From Shewanella violacea DSS12 (GTDB lineage: Bacteria > Pseudomonadota > Gammaproteobacteria > Enterobacterales > Shewanellaceae): a DNA stretch of 64,000 nucleotides. Positions 48,827-58,010 of the stretch are shown piece after piece. The translations under genes were made by a program, and so were the position numbers. Under the pieces are notes generated by a model. It was not told the origin of the DNA, did no database searches, and worked only from the letters and a program-made list of their open reading frames with translations. The first letter of the stretch is position 1, and each line of letters opens with the position of its first letter. The DNA is taken from positions 3,170,500 to 3,234,499 of the forward strand of contig NC_014012.1 in assembly GCF_000091325.1 (NCBI RefSeq). The letters are read 5' to 3'.

Positions 48827-51166
48827 TTACAACTGCACCAACTTGTCCATACATACGAAATTAGCACCTCTACCTTGATTCATTCCGTAACCCCAATTCT
48901 CGAGCTTCATCCTGTCGGTCGACGGCGTAAGCGTCTCCCAATTATTCTGGGTGCTTGGTGTGCTGGACCAATAGTACGCGTTCCCGTTCTGAACAACTCC
49001 CCCGCCGAACTCGCCACCATCAACATACTTATAATTATATCCTCGGCTGGGCAACCCTCCGTAGCCCGCGCACGCAGCAGTTGCATCAATGTGGTTGGCC
49101 CACCGAACGGGCTTAGGTCCCGCCAAGACCACAACCTCCAACGCCGCGTTCTGGGTTGAGCCGTTGTCGGTGTATTCCGCGCGCAGGAACGTGGTGCCCG
49201 AGTCGTGCGCAATGACTAACCCGTCGCTGCCGCCACTCGCTATGGCGTCGTCGTCAGACGTGAGGTCGACAACGCCGGTAATATCGACGACCGTCCCGCT
49301 TAGGTACTTGGCTTTAATTGCCACATTGGTGTGGTCGTCAATCTTCATGGCAAGCCTTTCAGGCTCGAGCTCGAAATAGACCCGTGTCAGTGGGTTGTCG
49401 ATAAAGGTTATCTGCGTCTTCTTGGTCTGAGTCAGATAATTTGCATACACCCAGTAATCGCCTGACTTTGTACTCGTTATATTGGCACTGAGCTCACCTT
49501 GGGTATCGGTGATACCGACATTTTGATCGTAAACAAGTGGCGTGTCGGCATCGGAGTAAAGATAAACAACTTGTCCATCTGCTGGGCTCCCATCTCTAAG
49601 GGTGACCGTCGCCTTGATACTGCCATAGTCGTCACTGGGCAGAATATAGGCCTGGTTCTTGGTTGTCGACAAACCGCTGAGCACGCCGACGGCAACACAG
49701 GTGGCGATGGCTGAATTATTTTTCTGAGCACTCGATAGTGTGCCAGTTTGAAAATCATACTGCTTCGCATTGCTATCGCCGTCTAATGCAGATGTCCAGT
49801 ACGCGCGCTGCACAGGCCAGTTTTTGGCGACTGAAATGCCGCTTTGGGCGCTAAAATCATCATAGAGTTTCTTCGCCTGATTGGGAGAGGGTAGCGCCAT
49901 GCCACGAGTTGTACACAAAGCATCGGCGCTTAACCAGCTAAACAGGGGGATACTGTAAGAGCCTTTGGCGTTATCCTCCTGATAGAGGTGTTGGTAGCTG
50001 AGGTGAATCTGGTCGGCCTGGCCCTGCTGCCATGGGGCAGTATAAAGCTCATGGTTACTGGTCAGTGTGATGTCATCCCAATCCTTAAGTATGGTGCTAT
50101 TGTCTACTACGTTGATGCGCACCACCCCGACGGCAAAACCAGCATTATGATCGCTAACGTAATAACTAACATCATAGGTTCCCGGCAGCTCGGCGCTAAA
50201 ATCGAAGCTGGTGTTACTCAAGGTGTCAGCTGGGTCTTGGTGGGGCGTGGGGAGTATCTCCGCATTGTAGGCATACACATCGGTGAGCTGCAAGGCATCG
50301 CCGTCGGGATCACTGATACAAGATACCCCGCCACAATAACCGGTGTTGGTCACGTCTATGGTCACCTTCCCCCCCGGATTGATGTCGGTTGTAAATTCAA
50401 AATTTTTGGCGCTTGGCATGGCATCGGCAGCCGCCGAGACACTGATATCGACCGTGCCGGCCTTGGCGTCTTCACCGCTGTCGCTGACCAGTGAATACAT
50501 GACTCGAGTGACGCCAGCGGCGACGGGAGAGTAGGTAATAATATTAGCGGCGCTATCGGCCGTGGCAGTGCCATCGCCCATGACCAGCAGGTCATAATCC
50601 AGGTGATAACCGGCGGGAAAGTCACCGGCTAATTTGGCCACTAGATCGACGTTAATATCGGTTACGATATCTGTAGTTTCGGCAATCAAGGGTAACTTGC
50701 CACTGAGTATATATTCAGACACCACGACGGTACTTGTAGAGCTAGCGCTAAGGCCCTGCTGCTCGTCATCAGGTATATTTTGCACGGTATAGTTATAGTA
50801 GCAAACATCAACACTACTATTATCAATGGTGTAGCTCAAACCACCTTCATTGATAACAGCCTTACTGCATGCTGAGCCCGAGTCTAACGGCTTGACAGAT
50901 GCCAAAAGCAGTGGCAACCCCTGTGGGTCGACCACCACCTGAGATAGGTCTATAATAGCCTTGCCATCGGCTGTTGATGAGACCTGTACCTGATTTAACG
51001 CCTCATTGGCAATCGGTGGCAAAATTGTAACTACTTCGCCGCCGGGGGAGACTGGCTTATCGGCCGCATCATCACTTCCACAGCCGGACAGCAGGCAGCA
51101 AGACAGTAAAAAAAATAAACTCCAAGGTTGAAACTGAACCCTTAACATAAACATAATCCTTAACAC
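48827..51166 (-). CDS. Surface lipoprotein with Ig-like and two C-type-lectin-like domains
   Basis: A 779-residue lipoprotein (later ATGs at 51154 and 51148 are alternatives). Lipobox LLSGC puts the lipidated Cys at 29. After Ig/cadherin-like repeats comes a first lectin-like domain (about 405-495; DALCTTRGMALPSPNQA, AYWTSALDG, Cys490), a Big_1-like domain (500-592), a Big_2-like domain (593-680) and a C-terminal lectin-like domain (685-775; Cys699, GYNYKYVDGG, NAYYWSSTPSTQNNWE, FVCM). The layout recalls invasin/intimin adhesins. It follows the pilus genes on the same strand and ends opposite the RT gene. Confidence 0.78.
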   Translation of the reverse strand: MLRIMFMLRVQFQPWSLFFLLSCCLLSGCGSDDAADKPVSPGGEVVTILPPIANEALNQVQVSSTADGKAIIDLSQVVVDPQGLPLLLASVKPLDSGSACSKAVINEGGLSYTIDNSSVDVCYYNYTVQNIPDDEQQGLSASSTSTVVVSEYILSGKLPLIAETTDIVTDINVDLVAKLAGDFPAGYHLDYDLLVMGDGTATADSAANIITYSPVAAGVTRVMYSLVSDSGEDAKAGTVDISVSAAADAMPSAKNFEFTTDINPGGKVTIDVTNTGYCGGVSCISDPDGDALQLTDVYAYNAEILPTPHQDPADTLSNTSFDFSAELPGTYDVSYYVSDHNAGFAVGVVRINVVDNSTILKDWDDITLTSNHELYTAPWQQGQADQIHLSYQHLYQEDNAKGSYSIPLFSWLSADALCTTRGMALPSPNQAKKLYDDFSAQSGISVAKNWPVQRAYWTSALDGDSNAKQYDFQTGTLSSAQKNNSAIATCVAVGVLSGLSTTKNQAYILPSDDYGSIKATVTLRDGSPADGQVVYLYSDADTPLVYDQNVGITDTQGELSANITSTKSGDYWVYANYLTQTKKTQITFIDNPLTRVYFELEPERLAMKIDDHTNVAIKAKYLSGTVVDITGVVDLTSDDDAIASGGSDGLVIAHDSGTTFLRAEYTDNGSTQNAALEVVVLAGPKPVRWANHIDATAACAGYGGLPSRGYNYKYVDGGEFGGGVVQNGNAYYWSSTPSTQNNWETLTPSTDRMKLENWGYGMNQGRGANFVCMDKLVQL

Positions 51167-51242
51167 GCACCTTGCCCTAAGCTAAGTTTCAGCCCAAAGC
51201 ATAAACAAATTTAACTAGATAGCTATAGCGGTTAGCTATTGG

Positions 51243-51407
51243 CTATAGAATGGGCTGCAACAGCATAGTGAAAGTATCTCGATAGGCAGAAGCCCCCCCC
51301 TGACTCAGCTTAATATAGTCATCGGTAAATTCATTACTCATGTCATTTGTAAAAGCATTGGCGTACGTGCAAAAAGGCAGCAGGCACACCAAAATGTGAT
51401 TTTTCAT
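51243..51407 (-). CDS. 54-residue secreted peptide resembling the last strand of the pilus tip protein
   Basis: Starts MKNHILVCLLPFCTYANA (signal peptide) and ends AYRDTFTMLLQPIL, matching SYKDTFTVLFKPVL at the end of the adjacent tip protein. AAGGA lies eight bases before the ATG. The 36-residue mature part consists of a linker and one donor-strand-like segment. Codons 36-39 contain a run of eight Gs (C8 at 51293-51300). It is either a subunit gene gutted by deletion or a deliberate strand-donor peptide. Confidence 0.6.
   Translation of the reverse strand: MKNHILVCLLPFCTYANAFTNDMSNEFTDDYIKLSQGGASAYRDTFTMLLQPIL
51293..51300 (-). repeat. Homopolymeric C8/G8 tract inside the secreted-peptide gene
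   Basis: Eight Cs on the plus strand, eight Gs in the coding strand, within the 54-residue open frame. Slippage would change the frame before the C-terminal strand. Confidence 0.8.
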
Positions 51408-51463
51408 TATAAAATCCTTCTATCTTGTTCTTTATATCTAAATTGTTATCGAGCAAGCCCGGT

Positions 51464-52507
51464 CTATAGCACAGGCTTAAACAGCACGGTAAAAGTATCT
51501 TTGTAACTACGAGTATCCACAGTTTTGGCCGCGATATTGTCATAGCTGACCTTCAATGAAAATGAGATGGAATCCCCTTTCCCCGGCACCTTAGTGGTAC
51601 CATTATTTAGCGATAACTTCCCCTTGTCGACGACGTTGGGGACGTTACACTGGGGGCACTTAATTGAGTAGGGTATCTTGGTATCACCTAAGTTTGACTC
51701 TAGGTTAAAGTCTTGGCCTGCGGGGCTATGCGCGAAGGTGAGTTGCACCCCGTTGCTGAAGACACCTTTCACATTAATGCGATAGTCCGTGGTGCCAGAC
51801 ACGGTTTTATTGTCGACGTCGTATACGGCCGGCATATTACCATTGCCATTTACTATCACACTGGTGACCTTACTCTTTACATAACGAATCGAAAACGAAA
51901 TCGATATGGGAAAGCTTCTATAAGTCAGGTTACCCGTAGCCGACTCATACAGGTATTGTGCCGTAACGGTCACGCTGCCGTGATAGGTCCCCGAAGGCAG
52001 CTTGGCACTTGCGAAGTCAGCGACCATATTAGGCAATTTAAAAATCGGCCTAAAAAACTGAAATGGTGTGTATTGATGCTTATCCTTGGTGACATAGCTG
52101 TCTTTGCCGATACAACGTGGATTATTGCCCACCAATAATAGACTGGATTGCGAATTCGACTGAGTATCACACGTGGGCACCGATGCCAGCACAAAAGGCT
52201 GGAGTTCAAACTTACTCGCCGCAGAACCAAGCTTATATTCCAAACCCGACACGTCGATAACCGTAGTCACCTTGTCTTGACCATGGCTGAGTACGACCTC
52301 TTTCGCCTGCCCTTTGGCGTACAGGCCAGGAACCCAAGACCGGGTCGGCTGGGTCTGTGCCAACTGCCAATAACTGGTGGTGATGTACTCGCCTTGGGTC
52401 TTACCATTGAGCCAATTGACGTGATCCACCTCCAAGACACCGGTAAGGCTAGCGGCTTGTGCAAGCTGGCACTGGCTGAGTATCAACAACAATATCACTC
52501 TTTTCAT
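51464..52507 (-). CDS. Alternate chaperone-usher pilus tip adhesin / minor subunit
   Basis: A 347-residue exported protein from the ATG at 52507 (signal MKRVILLLILSQCQLAQA); the frame is open to 52600. Position last of the core genes, two-domain size, four cysteines, and a C-terminal pilin-like domain ending SYKDTFTVLFKPVL fit CooD/CfaE-type tip proteins. Beta-strand-rich, no obvious enzymatic motif. Probably binds a surface ligand through its N-terminal domain. Confidence 0.7.
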   Translation of the reverse strand: MKRVILLLILSQCQLAQAASLTGVLEVDHVNWLNGKTQGEYITTSYWQLAQTQPTRSWVPGLYAKGQAKEVVLSHGQDKVTTVIDVSGLEYKLGSAASKFELQPFVLASVPTCDTQSNSQSSLLLVGNNPRCIGKDSYVTKDKHQYTPFQFFRPIFKLPNMVADFASAKLPSGTYHGSVTVTAQYLYESATGNLTYRSFPISISFSIRYVKSKVTSVIVNGNGNMPAVYDVDNKTVSGTTDYRINVKGVFSNGVQLTFAHSPAGQDFNLESNLGDTKIPYSIKCPQCNVPNVVDKGKLSLNNGTTKVPGKGDSISFSLKVSYDNIAAKTVDTRSYKDTFTVLFKPVL

Positions 52508-52589
52508 TACTCGTTTCATCTGCGAATATAACCCTGAGACTGACTGCACCATAATGGTTTTAACACTGCGTATCTGGCTTGTTGCCCTA

Positions 52590-53294
52590 TCATGTTTCAT
52601 CTACGAGTGTCACTTTTCGACTGACTGTTTCATCGTGATTTAAGAACTCGATGTCCAGTTTCTCACCCAGTAATAACGCCGGAACCTTATAGGTGAACTT
52701 ACGTCCGGCCAACACCTTAAAGTCGGTTCGACATCCCTTGGCATTATCCAAAGAGTTACACCTGTCGATAATAGCTGTGACAAAAGTGTTGCCCGTGTTA
52801 TTAACCGTAACCACATCGTTAGACAAGCTGGCATCTAATTCAACATGAGACTCGGTAGCTGGGATCACATAATAAGCGCTGAAGCCATAAACGAAATTCA
52901 TCTTAGGATTATCTATATCTTCCTCACCCTCTACTGGAATAAACGACACCAGATAGTAGCTGTCTTTACTGCGATCGCAGCGTTCGCCGCACAATGTCTT
53001 CACCGAGAAATCTTTGGCCTCCTGGCCCCGCAATACCGCCTTAGTTGGATTGACAGTGATGTCCCAGGATAAAAAATTCTCCCGGGTATAGTCTTCTTCG
53101 ACAAATTCACCATCGACTAAGGTGACTTTCTGTACTTTAGTCTTTATGTATAAATTGGATGAATCATTATTGAACAAGGTATACAGACCCGAGCCCGAAT
53201 CATTCGCTACCAGAAACATATTACTCAAGCCGATCGCCGAAGCCGATGAGCACAATAATGAAGCCAGCATGAACAAACTAATTTTACGGTACAT
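52590..53294 (-). CDS. Periplasmic pilus chaperone (alternate chaperone family)
   Basis: A 234-residue exported protein; the ATG at 53294 has GGAG eight bases upstream. After the signal peptide (RKISLFMLASLLCSSASA), two Ig-like halves are apparent: LFNNDSSNLYIKTKVQKV resembles the chaperone G1/A1 edge region, and the second half carries a Cys pair (DRCNSLDNAKGC). It should donate a strand to pilins in the periplasm and deliver them to the usher. It begins just after the usher stop codon (6-base offset). Confidence 0.72.
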   Translation of the reverse strand: MYRKISLFMLASLLCSSASAIGLSNMFLVANDSGSGLYTLFNNDSSNLYIKTKVQKVTLVDGEFVEEDYTRENFLSWDITVNPTKAVLRGQEAKDFSVKTLCGERCDRSKDSYYLVSFIPVEGEEDIDNPKMNFVYGFSAYYVIPATESHVELDASLSNDVVTVNNTGNTFVTAIIDRCNSLDNAKGCRTDFKVLAGRKFTYKVPALLLGEKLDIEFLNHDETVSRKVTLVDET

Positions 53295-53299
53295 ATTTA

Positions 53300-56269
53300 T
53301 CACTCCGCCTTAGCGTAAGGAAGCGTATCTTTGTCGACTAAGGCATATTGTTTAAAGGCGCTGATCATATTAAATAGATCGGCAGTTAAATTTTTATCTG
53401 ATTTAACAAATACATGAGTTACCTTGCCAAGTTTCTTCAACATGACATGGGTATCTAAATCCATTATTTTTTGTGAATAGCTATCGATAACATCTGTATC
53501 ATTGAAACTACCGACATAGTAGAAGCTATTACCACTAGCAAACTCTGCTACCTCTATACCATATTGGTTTTCAACAAACTCAGGCATACAGAAGTTCTCC
53601 CCCAGGTTATTGCCATCACTGCGATTTTCCGGCAGGTAACACCTCTGATTATTGGCAATTAACTTATAAGGGTAACCCGCCTTAATTTTAAATTTGTAGA
53701 CCCCATCGATAACCTCTTCAATGGCGACACAGCCCTCACCAACACACTTAACGTCGGCAACCGTTTGACCTTCGAGATCTTCAAATACTGAAATGTAATT
53801 CTCTACCTGGTATAACTGGCTATCGAGCTCGATCACTTGTCCAGGTCGGCTGCTCGCGGAGGTAAAACTGGTCACACCATTACTGTAGTCTGAAGCATCG
53901 GTATCTACAGCCACCGAGTAGTCATGATAATTTGGAGTGGCGATCACCTTACTCGTCCCATTCAACGGGATACCCACTGTACCTGCACCATCTTTCTTGA
54001 GCACAGCAACAGCATAAAGTTCATCGCCATTCTTGCTACTCTCCAGCTCTTTGTGGTTGTTAACTATGATATAAGACTGCTGCGCATCTCTGGTTGAATA
54101 AAGGCTATCGCCATCGAAAATCTGCGTCGATTGCAGTGAGCCATAAAGTCCAGTCTGACCATTGGAGTCAGTATTGACATCCAGTCCAGCGGACAAACTA
54201 TCACTGTCATAACTGCTGTGCAGCGCCGCGTCATAATATTCGCCATCGTAAGCATCCATGGTAGCGCCTACCTCGCCATTGACAGTGATTCCATCCTTGT
54301 TGATGATATTATCTTGGGTGTAGGCGGTGCGATAGCTATAAAAATCGTTGCCATATTGACGGCCTGAAAAATTAGCCTGACCATTCATGCCCAGAGGCAC
54401 AGTAACGTTAACCGCAACCGAATAGAGGTCGCTGTAGGGCATGCCACTCTCCATCCCCAAGGACACATCCAAAGACATGCTGTTATCGAAGAAATAGTTA
54501 TAGCCGAGATTCACATTGTAATATTCATATAGCTTACCCGAATCGAAAACCTTACTCTGCTCGCCCTTATTGCCCGTCAAATAGAAATTACCGCCCAGCA
54601 AAGACTTATTATAATTTATCGAGGCATTCTTATAGCTTCTCAGACCATACCTGTAGTCCGCCAGTGAGTAGCTAAGTGCGTCAGCATCTAATTCTGTAGC
54701 GGAATTATATTGGCTGTAATCCAGGTTTAATCCATAGAACGACACGCCGAAAGAGTAGTATTTGCTAGCATCATCGAAGAAGCTCACCAAGGCTCTGGTA
54801 TCTAGGTTATCGCTAAACTGGTAGCTGGCCGCCAGTTTGGCATTGAAATCATCGCGGGTATTCATAAAACTCAGTCCCAGGAGCAAACCTTGGGTAAGCT
54901 GAGTGCTAACATCTGACTCGAAGAACCAGCTATTTTCCAGCTCAAGTTCCGGCGCTGTAATACCAGTAAACTTTGACTGAAATACATCCCCTCTCAGCGG
55001 ATCAAGGTGATAAATATCCATCTTTTGGCTAAGGAATTGGTTGACCAGTTTAGAGCGAGAGCGCTCGGTATTGAGGCCTAAGTCACCACTAAAACGGCCT
55101 GAGTCATCATAATTACCCGTGTCACCATAGGGCTCATTGAGATTAAGGTCCAGATCGTCCAGCTTACCCAGAGTGAACATATAGTCTAAGGTACCTACCT
55201 CAGAGGCACTGGTTAAGTTATAGATTTTCATGGATAAGTCACTGACCACACCATCGGCGCCGTACAACTTGATTTTAACGTTATATATGCCGTTTGGTAG
55301 ACGGGAATAAACAATATGATTTTGACCAATTTTGACCTTATCACCGACTATTACTTTGTTATCGCGCAGGATTTCGTAACGACCATTGATCGGTGATGAG
55401 AAATATAACCGCCTCTCACTGGCCTCATCTTTCTTACGTAATTCGCTGGTCGAGCCGAAACTTATTGCCGTGGCGAATAGGCTGGAGTCATCTTGTAAAA
55501 ATGCCGTGCTGCTCCAGTAATAATCGCTGCGATCGCTCAGATAACCGACTCTGAATCGATTGTTGTTAAATAAATAATTATAACTGAGTTCATCCAGACT
55601 CAGATCTAGGACACTGAAACCTGAATCACTTACATCATGACTGTTATTACTCACATCGAAATTGGCATAGAGATAACCCGCCCCAAGTCCCAATGTCGAT
55701 TCATTGCTGTAGTTAAAACTAAAATCTGAATCTGTATATTTACTGGCATATAGCGAATTTGTTACTATTAATGCAGGCTTACCTCTCTCTTGTGATATAT
55801 ATTTACCAGAGGTTGTTTGCTGGTATAAATTGGCGGCTGCAACAACTTTAACGAATTGGCTATCTAATCCATAGATATAATCCACGTTCTCAGGGTTGAG
55901 TTCACACTGCAAGGCTCTACCACTGCAGTCTGGGCTGCTTTGTACTCCATGGATAAGATCTTTGGCTATCTCAGCAGCTAACTTGGCATTGATATTTCCA
56001 GAAGAGATCAATTCAGTCACTTTTTTCTGCTCAGCTTGATCCAACCAGAATGTTTCAACAGTCCCCAAACCAGAGACTAAGATATGCTTATCATTGAAAA
56101 TCAAGTTAACTTTCACTGGTTTTTTTACGAAGAACTCATTGAAACCTGCAGGCACGCTCTGTTCAGCCGCAGCAGCTTGATTATATAATGCACTGATCAT
56201 TTGGATGCCACACGCAGCGGGGAATACCAAGCAAATGGTCATTAAACTCGATTTATTTATATAGGACAT
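53300..56269 (-). CDS. Outer-membrane usher of the CS1/alpha (TcfC-like) type
   Basis: A 989-residue usher from the ATG at 56269, which overlaps the preceding stop in TGATG. Signal peptide, N-terminal periplasmic domain, a long 24-strand-type barrel rich in alternating Tyr/Asp/Ser (e.g. GLGAGYLYANFDVSNNS), a mid plug/E-set region (SSPINGRYEILRDNKVIVGD...YNVKIKLYGADG) and C-terminal domains with two Cys pairs. It secretes and polymerises the pilus subunits. Overlap on both sides indicates one tightly coupled operon. Confidence 0.85.
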   Translation of the reverse strand: MSYINKSSLMTICLVFPAACGIQMISALYNQAAAAEQSVPAGFNEFFVKKPVKVNLIFNDKHILVSGLGTVETFWLDQAEQKKVTELISSGNINAKLAAEIAKDLIHGVQSSPDCSGRALQCELNPENVDYIYGLDSQFVKVVAAANLYQQTTSGKYISQERGKPALIVTNSLYASKYTDSDFSFNYSNESTLGLGAGYLYANFDVSNNSHDVSDSGFSVLDLSLDELSYNYLFNNNRFRVGYLSDRSDYYWSSTAFLQDDSSLFATAISFGSTSELRKKDEASERRLYFSSPINGRYEILRDNKVIVGDKVKIGQNHIVYSRLPNGIYNVKIKLYGADGVVSDLSMKIYNLTSASEVGTLDYMFTLGKLDDLDLNLNEPYGDTGNYDDSGRFSGDLGLNTERSRSKLVNQFLSQKMDIYHLDPLRGDVFQSKFTGITAPELELENSWFFESDVSTQLTQGLLLGLSFMNTRDDFNAKLAASYQFSDNLDTRALVSFFDDASKYYSFGVSFYGLNLDYSQYNSATELDADALSYSLADYRYGLRSYKNASINYNKSLLGGNFYLTGNKGEQSKVFDSGKLYEYYNVNLGYNYFFDNSMSLDVSLGMESGMPYSDLYSVAVNVTVPLGMNGQANFSGRQYGNDFYSYRTAYTQDNIINKDGITVNGEVGATMDAYDGEYYDAALHSSYDSDSLSAGLDVNTDSNGQTGLYGSLQSTQIFDGDSLYSTRDAQQSYIIVNNHKELESSKNGDELYAVAVLKKDGAGTVGIPLNGTSKVIATPNYHDYSVAVDTDASDYSNGVTSFTSASSRPGQVIELDSQLYQVENYISVFEDLEGQTVADVKCVGEGCVAIEEVIDGVYKFKIKAGYPYKLIANNQRCYLPENRSDGNNLGENFCMPEFVENQYGIEVAEFASGNSFYYVGSFNDTDVIDSYSQKIMDLDTHVMLKKLGKVTHVFVKSDKNLTADLFNMISAFKQYALVDKDTLPYAKAE

Positions 56270-56778
56270 CACAGGCTTAAACCTATTACTAGTGTGACTT
56301 CTCCGGAACAATTCAGACCCCTTTTATCAATGGTATCACTGGACATTATTAATACCCTTTTATCCCACAAGAAGTTATCGTTATCAGAATACTGAAATGA
56401 GTCCACGTCAACCGAATTTAATGGCGCGGTAAACGCATTGCCATCGAGTTGTAGAGTCATAAAATTTTCAATTTTTTGTGCGCTGCTACCAGACATTGGC
56501 TTACAGGTAGAGATGTTTTTAACTAGCGTTACCTGGTACATAAATGCTTTGGTTTTGGGGATATCTGTCTTAACAACCACATCAAACCGTTCATCGTTAA
56601 ATTTACTGTTATCTTGGTCAAATGTGAGTATTCGATTATCCGGCGTGATATAAAAATCCGTGATTTTATATCCACTAAAATTTACCATCTCTATCGAGGT
56701 ACTAGGATTAAAAGTTATCAATTCGCTGGATTGGACAGACCAACAAGAAAGAATTAACGCCAACAAAGTAAACTTCAT
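56269..56778 (-). CDS. Minor pilin-like subunit
   Basis: A 169-residue exported protein (signal MKFTLLALILSCWSVQS) from the ATG at 56778; an open frame extends to 56844 without a good start. Two cysteines (STCKPM, LNCSGE) and a hydrophobic last strand EVTLVIGLSL fit a pilin that undergoes donor-strand exchange. Located between major pilin and usher. Confidence 0.62.
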   Translation of the reverse strand: MKFTLLALILSCWSVQSSELITFNPSTSIEMVNFSGYKITDFYITPDNRILTFDQDNSKFNDERFDVVVKTDIPKTKAFMYQVTLVKNISTCKPMSGSSAQKIENFMTLQLDGNAFTAPLNSVDVDSFQYSDNDNFLWDKRVLIMSSDTIDKRGLNCSGEVTLVIGLSL

Positions 56779-56861
56779 GTTTTGCTCATTAATTATTATA
56801 ATGAGGTGGAGTAATAACTCCACCTCAACCAAAATATTACTCACTCACTTTTTAATAAACT

Positions 56862-57422
56862 TTAAACCACAGTTGAAGCCAAAATAATAGCTTTAACTTG
56901 AATGTCTGTATTTGTATCTATCTCATCAGTGATTGGCGTGGCGTTAGACACTGTAATTGATAGAGCATTCGTAGCATCTGTAAAAGTCGCATTTTGTGGC
57001 TTCGACACACCGCCGACGAAGAATTCCATTGACTTAGGAACTTCAGCTAAACTCACTGTTGTACCTGGTGCATAAATATCTCCACCCAAAATTTCCCAGT
57101 TAACTGAATCTTTTGCCATCAAGCCACCAACCTGAGGGTTTTTAGGATCAGTAGTATCATATGAATGGGCCTCTACAATTATCGGAGTAGACCCAAAAGT
57201 TGCATGAGATGTTACATTATTCAAGAAACCGCTTGAGATTTCAGTCGCGCTATTAAGACCTGTAAGTATCATATCTGTCGTTGAAACATTGACTTGAACT
57301 ACACCTCTCCAAAGTAGACTGGCTTGAGCTTCATCCGTAGTAGCTGCAGAAGCACCAAACGTAGCCGCCATAGTTGTGATTAACAATGCAGCAGACAGTC
57401 CATTACGTGTAAATGTTTTCAT
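56862..57422 (-). CDS. Major pilin subunit (alternate chaperone-usher type)
   Basis: A 186-residue exported protein with a strong signal peptide (KTFTRNGLSAALLITTMAAT, cleavage after ASA). The mature protein is cysteine-free, Thr/Ser/Val-rich and predicted all-beta, as in CS1/CblA-type major pilins, and ends TDIQVKAIILASTVV. First gene of the operon and preceded by a long non-coding leader, as expected for an abundant, regulated structural protein. Confidence 0.7.
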   Translation of the reverse strand: MKTFTRNGLSAALLITTMAATFGASAATTDEAQASLLWRGVVQVNVSTTDMILTGLNSATEISSGFLNNVTSHATFGSTPIIVEAHSYDTTDPKNPQVGGLMAKDSVNWEILGGDIYAPGTTVSLAEVPKSMEFFVGGVSKPQNATFTDATNALSITVSNATPITDEIDTNTDIQVKAIILASTVV

Positions 57423-58002
57423 ATTATATTTAACTCTTAAATTGTGGGGTTCCTAAATTCGGTTCCCCTATAATTGATATCTAGGTTTGTCCTAGGTTGT
57501 CTTAAGGTTTGTCCCCGAAAATGCTTGATAGCAAATATCGGTTTCCCCTAAGGCCTAAACAAGATAGCAATAGCTTTCACCACCAATCAAGCCCATCTAG
57601 AACCAATTACAACAACTCACAACAAAGAACGAAAAACAATATAAAACAAGAGGTTAAAAAACATAATTATTCATAAGAGACCAGCAATTACATGGAAAAC
57701 GGTATACGTTAAATACTCGTGTGAATTTCAAGCAGATTTTATAGCTTAAAAAATACTAGCGGTGATGTTGAGATGTTATTAAGGTTCGGCTAAGCATTAC
57801 TTATTTAGCTATGGAGGCTTAATTGAGTCAATTGAGCCTCCCTTTTGCCGTTAGCATGATCTGAACGCTCAATATGGTTTTGGATAAAGTGGCAACATGG
57901 GTACATCTAGACATTGTGATATGTCAGTTAAAACAGCAGTCAAATGACGTCATCAATTACTAGCCTTACTCAATCAAGCTAAAGCTGAGTGTCTATAGAT
58001 AT
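57423..58002. promoter_or_regulatory. Upstream region of the pilus operon
   Basis: About 580 AT-rich bases between the major pilin and IS1595 copy 2. It should hold the pilus promoter (minus strand). A hairpin GAGGCTTAATTG/CAATTGAGCCTC (57814-57825, 57829-57840) followed by CCTTTT looks like a plus-strand terminator of a lost gene. No regulator site is identified. Confidence 0.5.
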
Positions 58003-58010
58003 TATAAAAA
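58003..58010. repeat. Target-site duplication of IS1595 copy 2, left
   Basis: TATAAAAA, identical to 59051-59058. Eight bases is the usual duplication for the IS1595 family. Confidence 0.92.

Noticed and set aside
51343..51543. A 66-residue minus-strand frame overlapping the secreted-peptide gene
   Set aside because: It runs out of frame through both the tip-protein end and the secreted-peptide signal sequence; the 54-residue frame has the ribosome site and signal peptide.
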